The position numbers and the translations under genes are program-made. The notes beneath the pieces are model-generated. The model was not told the DNA's origin. It did no database searches and saw nothing but the letters and a program-made list of their open reading frames with translations. This document shows positions 16,239 to 24,712 of a stretch of 42,974 nt of DNA, in pieces. Source of the DNA: JACKII01 sp963974445 (GTDB lineage: Bacteria; Pseudomonadota; Alphaproteobacteria; Bin95); the NCBI GenBank assembly GCA_963974445.1, contig CAXBDI010000019.1, forward strand, positions 1 through 42,974, written 5' to 3'. Each line of letters opens with the position of its first letter. Position 1 is the stretch's first letter.

Positions 16239-16925
16239 CTACAGGTCAGCCCACATGCGCATCAGGTTCGAATAGACCTTTTCCAGCCGGAGCGCCTCCG
16301 GATGATTCATGCCCTCTGGCGCGTTGTCCTTCAAAAATCCAATGACCTGGGCGATGTCCAGCAGGGTCTGGCGCTGATTGGGGTCGCGCACCATGCTTTG
16401 GACCCAGCCGACAACCGCGTGCCGCTCGCCGCGAGTAACCTGGTTTACCCGGTGTAACATCGTCGTCGAATAGATTACCATGTGCCCTACCGGCAACTTG
16501 AATGGCTGGGGCATCATGTCGGTGTTGAGCACCAATTCGCCGCCGTCATAGGATTTCGGGTCTGCGAGAAATATCGTGAAGGAGATGTCGGCCCGCCAGG
16601 GATCGCCGAGACTGGTGCCCATGATGGTGTTGTCCGAGTGGTCACCATAGAACATGCCCTCACCATACTTGCTGAGCAGGGCGTCGCCGATCCGCCTGGG
16701 CTGGGTGATCAGGCGGAAGTCGTTGCTAGCGTTCAGGGCTGCGCGCACCTCCTCTGCCAATTCCCGCCGCAGGGCGCTGGATGCTTGGATTTCTTCATTG
16801 CGTTTGCGCCTGGCGTTGATATCGCGTGTCGTCTGATTGCCGTTGACAAAGGTACCGGACCGGAACGCAGCCTGGAGCTTTTCCAACAGCAGTGGCGGCA
16901 GAATGGGGGGCAGAACGACAAACAT
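16239..16925 (-). CDS. PKHD-type Fe(II)/2-oxoglutarate hydroxylase (PiuC/YbiX family)
   Basis: The 228-residue protein fits the PiuC/YbiX family in length and motifs: YGEGMFYGDHSDNTIMG with iron ligands His96 and Asp98, the PKSYDGGELVL strand, distal His158 in MLHRVNQVTRGERHAVVGW and the 2-oxoglutarate-binding Arg168. The family is often linked to siderophore or iron-uptake receptors, but no TonB receptor is present here. The start at 16925 (MFVVLPP) is chosen because family members begin close to it; the open frame runs upstream to 17030. It lies 109 bp downstream of an unknown membrane protein gene on the same strand. The substrate is unknown. Confidence 0.88.
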   Translation of the reverse strand: MFVVLPPILPPLLLEKLQAAFRSGTFVNGNQTTRDINARRKRNEEIQASSALRRELAEEVRAALNASNDFRLITQPRRIGDALLSKYGEGMFYGDHSDNTIMGTSLGDPWRADISFTIFLADPKSYDGGELVLNTDMMPQPFKLPVGHMVIYSTTMLHRVNQVTRGERHAVVGWVQSMVRDPNQRQTLLDIAQVIGFLKDNAPEGMNHPEALRLEKVYSNLMRMWADL

Positions 16926-17034
16926 GCAGGCAATCCAAAGGTTCGACGGGCCGGTCAGCGACCGTATGACTCTAGGTCGTGAGCGCGGCCGGGACAACCG
17001 CGATCCCGTCGCAGTGAATGTCGTACTCAAGCCC

Positions 17035-17772
17035 CTAGCCCCGCCCGGCGATCAGCGCAAAGCCCCGTTGCAGGCGCCACATCGCCCAAAAAATATAGCA
17101 GAGCGCCAGCCAAATGCCGAGCGCGGCCAGCGCCCACGCCAGCCATACGCCCATCTGCCCGATCTTCGCAGTCAGCACCAAAACCTGATCCGCTACGACA
17201 CCGACATGCGCCTGAAACGCCGCGATTTGCGGCTGCAGGGCTTTGAGCTTTTCCAACTCCCGCACGGCGTTTTTCAGATCGCCCAACGGCCCTGCAATAT
17301 CGCTGAGCGCGGTCAGAATGGGGCGGAATGGCGCGACGATCTTGTCGCCGATGTCCAGGCTGCCGGCTTCGAAAACCGGCCGGAACTTACCGGCGGAAAA
17401 CGGCTTGATCGGCCCTGGCACATCGATCATCAGCGGCTGCATCTTTACCTTGTAGGTCGGCACCTTGAATTTCGCGACAGCATTCAGCGGCTTTGCAACC
17501 GAGTCGCGGACTTTTTCCAAAGAGTCGCTGACTTTCTCGATCTTGGCCACCGCTTTGACGATCTCCGCCTCGGTGCGTTCGGCGACGATCAACGCTTTCT
17601 CGGCCGATTGTTCCGCCTTTTGCGCAATGGCCATCAGCGGAACTTTGGTTTTCTGCCACTCTGCCGCAAATTTCGCGCCTTGATCGGACAGAAACCAGCC
17701 TATACCAAGCACGATAACCGGCACCAGCAGTGTGTTGATGACCATGAAAAAGCCGCGAATACGCGAAAGCAT
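17035..17772 (-). CDS. Unrecognised membrane protein with coiled-coil
   Basis: I do not recognise this 245-residue protein. It has one hydrophobic helix near the N terminus (about 8-28), a long charged helical part with heptad-like spacing (about 35-95, rich in Ala, Glu, Lys and Val), a Pro-containing middle (VPGPIKPF) and a second hydrophobic helix near the C terminus (about 208-232) followed by basic residues. The central region may sit in the periplasm between two membrane anchors. The ATG at 17772 follows GGAG by 9 bp. It is upstream of the PiuC-type gene on the same strand and divergent from two envelope-protein genes. Confidence 0.7.
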   Translation of the reverse strand: MLSRIRGFFMVINTLLVPVIVLGIGWFLSDQGAKFAAEWQKTKVPLMAIAQKAEQSAEKALIVAERTEAEIVKAVAKIEKVSDSLEKVRDSVAKPLNAVAKFKVPTYKVKMQPLMIDVPGPIKPFSAGKFRPVFEAGSLDIGDKIVAPFRPILTALSDIAGPLGDLKNAVRELEKLKALQPQIAAFQAHVGVVADQVLVLTAKIGQMGVWLAWALAALGIWLALCYIFWAMWRLQRGFALIAGRG

Positions 17773-17983
17773 TGCAATGAACTCCAAGATTATACGGGTG
17801 CGGTGGGCGCACACTAATGATGGACAGATAATCGACAGTGTTGCGGCCAAGCGCTCATCTACGGCCATCCTTTAACATCGCATCCGGCGGACGACTGTGA
17901 ACCAGGTCATACGGCCGAACAGGTGGAAATGCTATGATGCGCTCTGGCGACATTCCGGTCACGGTAACTGAAAGGGACGAACG

Positions 17984-18820
17984 ATGAATATGAGGATATT
18001 CAGGGCGATTTTGGCGGCCTTTCTGGCCGCCGCGACCTTCAACTTGGGAGCGGCGATCCCCGCCGTCGCCAAAACCACGATAGACAAGGTGCTGATCATC
18101 AGCGAGACGACCGACACCCTCACGCTGGAGGTGCACTACAATTACGATGGCGCGCGCCCGGCGGAGGTGCGGGGCTACATGATGACCGGCAAGGAGGTCT
18201 CACCGCATCACGCCTATACTCCGGGCGCGGTTCGCAAGGGACGAAACCGAACGCGGGTGCAATTGGCCGCAAACCGGCAGGCACCTAACTCGTTTTCGAG
18301 CGACGCCGTGCGCGTCACCCTGAATGCCCAGGGTCGCACGAAACCACTGGCGACCGCGGCCTATGGCTTTGCCAAGACCTGGGCCAAGCCGCGGACGGCG
18401 CTGCGTCCCGCCACAACGATTGTTGCGGCCCGGATCTCGCCGCAGGCCGCAGCCGTGCTGTCGAAATCGCCGTTGCGCCAAACGGTTACGCCGCCCCGAA
18501 CCCGCCTGGAATTGCTGACGAAGGCCCGGCGCAGCGGCGGTATCGGCACGGTCGGCGGCTTCAAGACGCCCGGCGGCACGACCGTCGTCTATTCCCAGGC
18601 CCAGCCGGCTACGCCACCTGATTCCGCGCCTAACCTGCAACACGAGCTGTGGGCCAGGGGCGAGGCCGACCGTCTTCTGGGGATTATCGGCGCTCTGTTG
18701 GGCGACGACGCCGGCGCCGTCCAGTGGTATAAGTCGACCGAAGACGGCGCGACCTCGCCCTACGCCCAGATCAGCAAACGGACCGAGGCGATAGGGGTCA
18801 TGGTCGCCGAGGAGAAATAA
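17984..18820 (+). CDS. Unrecognised exported protein
   Basis: The 278-residue product has a good signal peptide (MNMRIFRAILAAFLAAATF, cleavage near AVA-K at about residue 29). The next hundred residues look like beta strands (VLIISETTDTLTLEVHYNYDG, then a RGYMMTGKEV segment and RTRVQLA), suggesting a beta-sandwich domain. The middle is basic and low in complexity, and a helical C-terminal part holds ELWARGEADRLLGIIGALLGDDAGAV. SD AAGGGA lies 7 bp before the ATG. The next gene follows after 27 bp, so the pair is probably an operon. No domain name can be given. Confidence 0.7.
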   Translation: MNMRIFRAILAAFLAAATFNLGAAIPAVAKTTIDKVLIISETTDTLTLEVHYNYDGARPAEVRGYMMTGKEVSPHHAYTPGAVRKGRNRTRVQLAANRQAPNSFSSDAVRVTLNAQGRTKPLATAAYGFAKTWAKPRTALRPATTIVAARISPQAAAVLSKSPLRQTVTPPRTRLELLTKARRSGGIGTVGGFKTPGGTTVVYSQAQPATPPDSAPNLQHELWARGEADRLLGIIGALLGDDAGAVQWYKSTEDGATSPYAQISKRTEAIGVMVAEEK

Positions 18821-18847
18821 CGCAGGCGCACAGGAGACGGGTTTTCG

Positions 18848-19459
18848 ATGATAGGGCTGTTGCGAACATTGGCGCTTCTGGCGTTGCTCTGGCCGGCGGC
18901 GGCCGCTGGCCAAGCCGGTGTCGATGCCGGCGGCGCACCCGCGACCCCAAACAATGAGGCAAGCCCGTCGGCCGCTAGCGCGTCCGGTATGGACCCGGCA
19001 GTGGCCGCGCGCATCGCTCGGCTGAAAGCGCTGGAGGCGGCTCGCGAGGCTGGCGACCCAAATGAAAATACCACCGGCAAACCGGCATCGCCGCCCGCCA
19101 GCGTCGCTTTCACGGCGGAGACCGCGGCGGCCTACCAGCGCGCCTGGCAGGCGTATTATACGTATCGGACCGACGGCTACACTCACCGGCAACGGGTGTT
19201 CCGATGGCAGGACATCTCGACCAAGATCATCTTTGCGGTCGTCATCGCCCTGGTGCTGGCTGGCGTCTATTTTGCCGCCGTGCAGTTCCATTCTGGCTTG
19301 CGCGCCAAACAGCAATTCACCGACGCGGGGGAGGTCGAACTGTCCGTCAAAGGCATCAAAGTCCGCTCGCCGGTTCTGGGCGTGATCGTGCTGACGATCT
19401 CGCTCGCGTTCTTCTACCTCTACCTGATCTACGTCTATCCCATCGTGAACGTCTTCTGA
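18848..19459 (+). CDS. Unrecognised membrane protein, co-directional with the exported protein
   Basis: The 203-residue protein begins with a signal-like hydrophobic segment (1-20), followed by an Ala/Pro/Ser-rich linker, a helix around AARIARLKALEAAREAG, an aromatic-rich stretch (YQRAWQAYYTYRTDGYTHRQRVF) and two transmembrane helices (about 127-146 and 176-198) separated by roughly 30 residues including QQFTDAGEVELSVKGIKVRSP. The second half resembles small two-helix inner-membrane proteins, but no family is recognised. It starts 27 bp after the upstream exported-protein gene and converges on tpiA, where a hairpin separates them. Confidence 0.7.
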   Translation: MIGLLRTLALLALLWPAAAAGQAGVDAGGAPATPNNEASPSAASASGMDPAVAARIARLKALEAAREAGDPNENTTGKPASPPASVAFTAETAAAYQRAWQAYYTYRTDGYTHRQRVFRWQDISTKIIFAVVIALVLAGVYFAAVQFHSGLRAKQQFTDAGEVELSVKGIKVRSPVLGVIVLTISLAFFYLYLIYVYPIVNVF

Positions 19460-19477
19460 GGCAGCGCCTACGCTGCC
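19460..19477. terminator. Hairpin between convergent genes
   Basis: GGCAGCG (19460-19466) and CGCTGCC (19471-19477) are perfect complements with a CCTA loop, between the membrane-protein gene and tpiA and overlapping the tpiA stop codon. There is no T tract on either side, so a role as a shared terminator or RNA 3' stabiliser is plausible but unproven. Confidence 0.35.
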
Positions 19478-20229
19478 GCCGCGATCGCCAGAAAATCCTC
19501 GGCCTTCAGGCTGGCGCCGCCGACCAGCGCGCCGTTGACGTTGTCCAGCGCCAGGATGTCCGCCGCGTTGCCTGGCTTGACCGAGCCACCATAAAGCAGC
19601 CGCACGCCCTCGCCATCGCGCAACCGGTCGGTTAGCAATGCGCGGATGGCGTCATGCACCTCGGCGATATTCTCCAGGGATGGAGTGCGTCCGGTGCCGA
19701 TGGCCCAAACCGGCTCGTAGGCGACGACCACGTTCGACGCCTTCGCCGCATCCGGCAGCGAGCCGTTGATCTGCTTCTGCACCACCTCCAGCGCGTCGCC
19801 GCGGTCGCGCTCCTCCTCCGTCTCGCCGACGCAGATGATCGGGATCAGGCCCGCCTGCTGCGCCGCGACCGCCTTGGTCCAGATCAATGGGTCGTCCTCG
19901 CGATGGCCGATGCGCCGTTCCGAATGGCCGACGATGACATAGGTGCACCCCAGGTCGGCCAGCATCGCCGGCGCGATATCGCCGGTGAAGGCGCCCGAGG
20001 CCTCCTGATGGCAGTCCTGGCCGCCGAGGCCGATCAGACCGGTGCGTAACGGCTCGCCCAGCGTGTTCGCTACCAGATTGATCAGGGTGGCAGGCGGGCA
20101 GACCAGCAAGTCGGCTTTCTCGACCACCGCCGGTGCGCCCGCCGATATGGTCTTGGCCAGCCGCACGCCGTCGGCGCGCAAGCCATTCATCTTCCAGTTT
20201 CCGGCGATCAAGGTCTTGGGAGCGGCCAT
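19468..20229 (-). CDS. tpiA: Triosephosphate isomerase
   Basis: TpiA interconverts dihydroxyacetone phosphate and glyceraldehyde-3-phosphate, linking the aldolase and GAPDH encoded earlier in this window. The 253-residue protein has the active-site set Lys13 (GNWKMN), His102 (IVGHSERR) and Glu172 (AYEPVWAIGTG), plus LYGGSVKP and GALVGGASL for phosphate binding. AGAGGA precedes the ATG at 20229. The open frame continues far upstream through the opposite strand of ppiD, but that is not coding. It is divergent from ppiD. Confidence 0.97.
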   Translation of the reverse strand: MAAPKTLIAGNWKMNGLRADGVRLAKTISAGAPAVVEKADLLVCPPATLINLVANTLGEPLRTGLIGLGGQDCHQEASGAFTGDIAPAMLADLGCTYVIVGHSERRIGHREDDPLIWTKAVAAQQAGLIPIICVGETEEERDRGDALEVVQKQINGSLPDAAKASNVVVAYEPVWAIGTGRTPSLENIAEVHDAIRALLTDRLRDGEGVRLLYGGSVKPGNAADILALDNVNGALVGGASLKAEDFLAIAAAA

Positions 20230-20300
20230 TTCGGAGTGTCCTCTACGATCAGTCTCGGCAATCTGAACACCGACTAGCATATCCGCCGCGACCGGGCCAG

Positions 20301-20329
20301 TTGCTGCCAGGCCACGCGCCCTATATATA
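20301..20329 (+). promoter_or_regulatory. Candidate promoter upstream of ppiD-trpE
   Basis: TTGCTG (20301-20306) is followed after 17 bp by TATATA (20324-20329) in the 150 bp region between tpiA and ppiD. It is the only AT-rich -10-like block there and would give a leader of about 44 nt. The -35 match is only partial. No trp leader peptide or attenuator is seen in this region. Confidence 0.35.
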
Positions 20330-20379
20330 CGGGCGCTCCTGGAGACTCGTTTGTTGCTGTTAGGTTTAAGGATGCGCCG

Positions 20380-22263
20380 ATGATCACCGCTATGCGCAAA
20401 GGCGCCGCCGGCTGGGTTGCGAAAATTCTGTTCGTGGTGCTGATCATATCGTTCGGCGCATGGGGCATTGTCGATTATCTGCAGCCGGACCCGGACCCCG
20501 TGGTGATCACCGTCGGCGATACCGAGGTGCGGCAGTCCTGGGTGCGCACACAATTCGATGTCGCGCTGGAACGGCTGCGTCAGCGTGTCGGCAGTACGGT
20601 CACCCAAGACTTGGCGATGGAGATGGGGCTGGACGACCAGGTGATCGACTCGATTGTCGATCAGCAGGTGCTGACGCGCGAGGCGAGCGGGCTGGGCCTG
20701 GCGACCAATGACAGCATGTTGCGCTCCGCGATCGCCCAGGACCCGACCTTTCAGGGCGTCACCGGCACGTTCGACCGGGTGCGGTACGAGCAGGTTCTGT
20801 TCAGTTCCGGCCTGACCGAGTCGCAATTCTTGCAAGACCTCTCCGGCCGCCTGCTGCGCGATCCGCTGCTCGGGGCCGTCGTTGCCGCGCCGCCTCCGCC
20901 GAAGTCCATCGTCGACACCCAGTACGCCTTCTATGCGGAGAAGCGTCAGGTCACCTTGCTTTATAAGGCTCATGCCGACCTGCCGGCTCCGGATCAGCCA
21001 GCCGAGACCGTGTTGCGCGCATTTTACGAGGCGGAGGACCAAGCCTACAATCTGCCGGAATTGCGCGATATCTCTGCGGTCGTCTTGAGCCCGGAACTGA
21101 TCGCCAAAGGATTCGACATCCCCGAAGCCCGCGTTGCCGAGGAGTACGAAAACCGCCTGGGCCAATACCGCAGGCCGGAAGAGCGCACAATTGCGCAATT
21201 GGTCTTTCAGGATGCCGAGGCGGCGGCAAATGCCGTCGACCGCCTGCGCAACGGCGAAAGCTGGGTGACCGTCGCGTCGGAATCGGGCGGCGTCGCTACC
21301 GAATTGGGCTCGATGACCAGGGAAAATGTGATCCCGCAAGAGCTGGCGGAACCGGCCTTTGGGCTCGCCGAGCCAGGCTTTGCCGATCCGGTACAAACGC
21401 CGTTCGGCTATCACGTGCTGTGGGTCAAGGCGATCGATCCGGCGCAGACGCTGCCGCTGGAGGCGGTGCGGGACGAGATCCGCCAATCCCTCGCGCTCGA
21501 TTTGGCCATCGACGAGTTAATCGCGCGCGCCAACGCGGTCGAGGACACGCTCGCCAGCGGCAGCAGCCTGGAGGCCGCAGCCGATGCCGCCGAAGTGCCG
21601 GTTCAGCGTTTCGACGGCGTCAGCCGTACCGGCCAGACGGCGGATGGCGGGCGTCCAGCCAACCTACCCGCCGGCGGTCAATTCCTCGGGGTCGCCTTTC
21701 AGACCGGCGAAGGCGAAACGTCGATCCTGACCGAATCGCCGGACGGCGGTTATTTCGTGTTGCGCGTCGACCGCATCATCGACTCGGCGAAACGCCCGTT
21801 CGAGCAGGTTCGCGAGCGAGTGCTGACCGATTGGACGGAGGCGCAACGGGCCAATCAGGCCAAGGCCGCCGCCGACCAATTGGCGGAGACCCTTCGCTCC
21901 GGCGGCGATGCCGCGTCCGCTGCCGAGTCCGCCAAATTCGTGCTGACCGTCCCGGGTTCGTTCGCCCGCAACGAGTCCCCGGCGCCGGCCACCGCCGATT
22001 TGGTCGAGGCGGTGTTCGCGGCTAAAAAGGGCGATGTGATCGTGCACAACGGCTTGGACCGCGTCTTCGTCGCCCGAATCGACGATGTGATCCAGCCGTC
22101 CGCCGCATCCGACGACCCATCGGCACAGCAAACACTGACCCAACTCCGCCAAATTCTGGACCGCGACCGCCGCCAGGAAATCGCTCAGGCCTTCCAACAG
22201 GCGGTGCGGCAGCGCTACAGCGTCGATATCGACAAAGCGGCCATCGAACGCGTGCTGCGATAA
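20380..22263 (+). CDS. Membrane-anchored peptidyl-prolyl isomerase/chaperone PpiD-like
   Basis: The 627-residue protein has an uncleaved N-terminal membrane anchor (MRKGAAGWVAKILFVVLIISFGAWGI), a SurA_N-like chaperone region (about 40-240) and a parvulin domain (about 270-350: RTIAQLVFQDAEAAANA, SESGG, ELGSMTRENVIPQELAEPAF, FGYHVLWV). A long C-terminal helical part with a second degenerate rotamase-like segment follows. It should act on the periplasmic side of the inner membrane, helping outer-membrane and secreted proteins fold. AAGGAT gives the SD. It is 16 bp upstream of trpE, the usual alphaproteobacterial arrangement. Confidence 0.88.
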   Translation: MITAMRKGAAGWVAKILFVVLIISFGAWGIVDYLQPDPDPVVITVGDTEVRQSWVRTQFDVALERLRQRVGSTVTQDLAMEMGLDDQVIDSIVDQQVLTREASGLGLATNDSMLRSAIAQDPTFQGVTGTFDRVRYEQVLFSSGLTESQFLQDLSGRLLRDPLLGAVVAAPPPPKSIVDTQYAFYAEKRQVTLLYKAHADLPAPDQPAETVLRAFYEAEDQAYNLPELRDISAVVLSPELIAKGFDIPEARVAEEYENRLGQYRRPEERTIAQLVFQDAEAAANAVDRLRNGESWVTVASESGGVATELGSMTRENVIPQELAEPAFGLAEPGFADPVQTPFGYHVLWVKAIDPAQTLPLEAVRDEIRQSLALDLAIDELIARANAVEDTLASGSSLEAAADAAEVPVQRFDGVSRTGQTADGGRPANLPAGGQFLGVAFQTGEGETSILTESPDGGYFVLRVDRIIDSAKRPFEQVRERVLTDWTEAQRANQAKAAADQLAETLRSGGDAASAAESAKFVLTVPGSFARNESPAPATADLVEAVFAAKKGDVIVHNGLDRVFVARIDDVIQPSAASDDPSAQQTLTQLRQILDRDRRQEIAQAFQQAVRQRYSVDIDKAAIERVLR

Positions 22264-22279
22264 CCAAGGCCATTCCGAC

Positions 22280-23800
22280 ATGACCACACCCGCTATCGAG
22301 CCTGCCTACAGCGATTTCCATGCCGCATACGATGCCGGTCGTGCGCAATTGGTGTGGTGCCATCTGATCAGCGATCTGGAAACGCCGGTTTCAGCCTGGC
22401 TGAAATTGGGCGAGGATCAGCCGAACGCCTTTCTGCTGGAATCGGTCGAAGGCGGGGCGATCCGCGGCCGCTATTCGTTCCTGGGCCTGTCGCCAGACCT
22501 GATCTGGCGCTGTCATGGCGACCGGGCCGAGGTCAACCGGCAGGCCTTGACCGACGCAGACGCCTTCGAGCCTTGCACCGGCGGTGCGCTCGACTCCCTG
22601 CGCGCCCTGATCGACGAAGCGCAAATCCCCGACCTGCCGCCGAAAATGCCGCCGATGGCCAGCAGTCTGGTCGGTTATATGGGCTATGACATGGTGCGCC
22701 TGATGGAGCACCTGCCGAACACCCCGCCCGATACCCTCGGCATTCCCGACGGCCTGTTCATCCGCCCGACGGTGATGGCGGTGTTCGACGGGGTCGAGGA
22801 TCGCATCACTCTGGTGGTGCCGGTGCGCCCCGCCGCCGGCATTGACGCCGCCGCGGCCTACACAACCGCGACGCAGCGCATTCGCGACGTTATCGAAGGC
22901 CTGGAACAGCCGCTGCCACCGACCGCCAGCGCCCTCTCCTCCGGTGCCCCGACCGAGGCGCTGGAGGCGACGGCCAACATGAGCAGCGATACCTTCAAGG
23001 CCAACGTCTTGAAAGCGCGGGAGTACGTGCATGCTGGCGACGCCTTCCAGATCGTGCCGTCGCAGCGCTTCTCCGTGCCGTTCGAATTGCCGCCTTTCGC
23101 GCTGTACCGGGCGCTGCGCCGGCTGAATCCTTCGCCATTCCTGTTTTTCTTCAACCTTGCCGGTTTCTCCATTGTCGGCTCCTCGCCCGAAATCCTGGTG
23201 CGAGTGCGCGATGGCCGCGTCACCATCCGCCCGCTGGCCGGCACCCGCCGCCGCGGCAAGACCGAGGCGGAAGACCGAGCGCTCGCCGAAGAATTGCGCA
23301 ACGATCCGAAGGAATTGGCGGAGCACCTGATGCTGCTCGACCTGGCTCGCAACGACGTCGGACGAGTCGCCAAGATCGGCTCGGTCGAGGTGCTGGCGCA
23401 GTTCGAGGTCGAGTACTACAGCCACGTCATGCACCTGTCCTCGACGGTCGAGGGCGACCTCGACCCCAGCTACGACGCGTTCGGTGCGCTGGTCGCCGGC
23501 TTCCCCGCCGGCACGCTGTCCGGCGCGCCCAAGGTGCGAGCGATGGAGATCATCGACGAGTTGGAGCCGGAAAAACGCGGCATCTACGCCGGCTGCATCG
23601 GCTATTTCGCCGCCGACGGCACTATGGACACCTGCATCGGCCTGCGCACCGCGCTGGTGAAGGACGGGGTGATGTACGTGCAGGCCGGCGTCGGCGTCGT
23701 CGCGGATTCCGATCCCGATGCGGAATATCAGGAAAGCATCGACAAAGCCGCCGCCCTCGTCAAAGCCGCCGGCGAGGCGGTGCAGTTCGCGCCGCAGTGA
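22280..23800 (+). CDS. trpE: Anthranilate synthase component I
   Basis: TrpE converts chorismate and ammonia (from TrpG) to anthranilate, the first committed step to tryptophan. The 506-residue protein contains the tryptophan-sensing LLESVEGG element near residue 53, and the chorismate-binding core: PSPFLFFFN, IVGSSPEILVRV, RPLAGTRRRGKT, EHLMLLDLARNDVGRVAKIG, FPAGTLSGAPKVRAMEIIDELE and GCIGYF. Feedback inhibition by tryptophan is therefore likely. It lies 16 bp after ppiD and is separated from trpG by a palindromic repeat. It is TrpE rather than aminodeoxychorismate synthase by operon context. Confidence 0.96.
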   Translation: MTTPAIEPAYSDFHAAYDAGRAQLVWCHLISDLETPVSAWLKLGEDQPNAFLLESVEGGAIRGRYSFLGLSPDLIWRCHGDRAEVNRQALTDADAFEPCTGGALDSLRALIDEAQIPDLPPKMPPMASSLVGYMGYDMVRLMEHLPNTPPDTLGIPDGLFIRPTVMAVFDGVEDRITLVVPVRPAAGIDAAAAYTTATQRIRDVIEGLEQPLPPTASALSSGAPTEALEATANMSSDTFKANVLKAREYVHAGDAFQIVPSQRFSVPFELPPFALYRALRRLNPSPFLFFFNLAGFSIVGSSPEILVRVRDGRVTIRPLAGTRRRGKTEAEDRALAEELRNDPKELAEHLMLLDLARNDVGRVAKIGSVEVLAQFEVEYYSHVMHLSSTVEGDLDPSYDAFGALVAGFPAGTLSGAPKVRAMEIIDELEPEKRGIYAGCIGYFAADGTMDTCIGLRTALVKDGVMYVQAGVGVVADSDPDAEYQESIDKAAALVKAAGEAVQFAPQ

Positions 23801-23825
23801 GGGGGGAGTGATGCCGCAACACCGT

Positions 23826-23937
23826 CTGTTCCCCGGGCGCAGCGCAGACCCGGGGCCGCTGTCATCCTTCGAACCCCTCCCGTGTTCGCAAGCCGCGAGC
23901 GGTCCCGGCTCTCGCCTCCGGCTCGGCCGGGAAACAG
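23826..23937. repeat. Palindromic intergenic repeat, copy B
   Basis: This 112 bp element lies between trpE and trpG. Its ends are inverted (CTGTTCCCCG and CGGGAAACAG), and inside are two hairpins: CCCCGGG/CCCGGGG (23831-23855) and TCCCGGC/GCCGGGA (23903-23932). It shares landmarks and order with copy A at 14102-14225. A transcript crossing it would fold strongly, which could modulate trpE/trpG mRNA stability. Confidence 0.65.
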
Positions 23938-23964
23938 CCCTGAGTGGCGCAAGAGGCTAAAAGC

Positions 23965-24600
23965 ATGTTCCTCCTGATCGATAACTACGACAGCTTCGTC
24001 TACAACCTGCGCCATTTCCTCGGCGAGTTGGGCGGCGCGTTCGAGGTCTGGCGCAACGACGCCATCAGCGCCGCCGAGGCCATCGCGATGCAGCCAGAGG
24101 GGATCGTCATCTCCCCCGGACCCTGCGACCCGGACAAGTCCGGCATCTGCCTCGACCTCGTGCACGCCGCCGCCAAGGCGCAAATCCCGCTGCTCGGCGT
24201 CTGCCTCGGCCATCAATGCATCGGCCAGGCGTTCGGCGGCAAGATCGTACGCGCGCCAACGCCGATGCACGGCAAGCTCAGCCGCGTGCACCACCAAAGC
24301 TCCGGCATCTTCGCCGGCCTCGCCAACCCGTTCGAGGCGACCCGCTATCACTCGCTGCTGGTGGAGCGGGCCAGCCTGCCGGACTGCCTGGAGATCAACG
24401 CAGAGACCGAGGACGGCCTGATCATGGGCCTCCGCCATCGCTCGCTGCCGATTCACGGCGTGCAATTCCATCCGGAATCGATCGCCAGCCAGGCCGGCCA
24501 CCAACTGCTCGGCAACTTCCTGGGGCTGGCCACGGGAGGCCGCCTGCCGAGCGGCACGCCAAAGCCCTTGCCGCCGCGCCGCCTGCACGCCACCGCATAA
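23965..24600 (+). CDS. trpG: Anthranilate synthase component II (glutamine amidotransferase)
   Basis: TrpG releases ammonia from glutamine for TrpE. The 211-residue class I amidotransferase starts MFLLIDNYDSFVYNL and has the PGPCDPD oxyanion region, catalytic Cys80 in LLGVCLGHQCIGQAFGG, and His169/Glu171 in VQFHPESIAS. The ATG at 23965 follows AGAGG by 8 bp; a GTG at 23944 is possible but lacks an SD. It may also serve folate synthesis as PabA, as in bacteria with one such subunit. Downstream an unrelated AT-rich gene separates it from trpD. Confidence 0.95.
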   Translation: MFLLIDNYDSFVYNLRHFLGELGGAFEVWRNDAISAAEAIAMQPEGIVISPGPCDPDKSGICLDLVHAAAKAQIPLLGVCLGHQCIGQAFGGKIVRAPTPMHGKLSRVHHQSSGIFAGLANPFEATRYHSLLVERASLPDCLEINAETEDGLIMGLRHRSLPIHGVQFHPESIASQAGHQLLGNFLGLATGGRLPSGTPKPLPPRRLHATA

Positions 24601-24712
24601 TAAAAACTACTGCACGCAAATTTCTTACTCCATGGCACATAGGATTTTCGACCTGAAGTAATCGGTGTAGGGTATGTCCCTTTTTCAGGAAGATATATTG
24701 GATTGATCTACG

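Noticed and set aside
17789..17794. TATAAT on the minus strand before the coiled-coil membrane protein gene
   Set aside because: It lies only 16 bp from the ATG and just before the SD, so transcription would start at or after the SD; there is also no -35 match.
19468..21486. 672-codon minus-strand frame covering tpiA and the opposite strand of ppiD
   Set aside because: Only the tpiA part (19468-20229) is protein-like; the rest mirrors the GC-rich codons of ppiD.
20230..22280. Search for a trp leader peptide or attenuator before trpE
   Set aside because: trpE begins 16 bp after ppiD and the ppiD upstream gap has no Trp-rich leader, so leader attenuation is not supported.
22391..23434. 347-codon minus-strand frame opposite trpE
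   Set aside because: Composition (His/Arg/Gly/Gln-rich) is the usual antisense shadow of a GC-rich gene and trpE is unambiguous.
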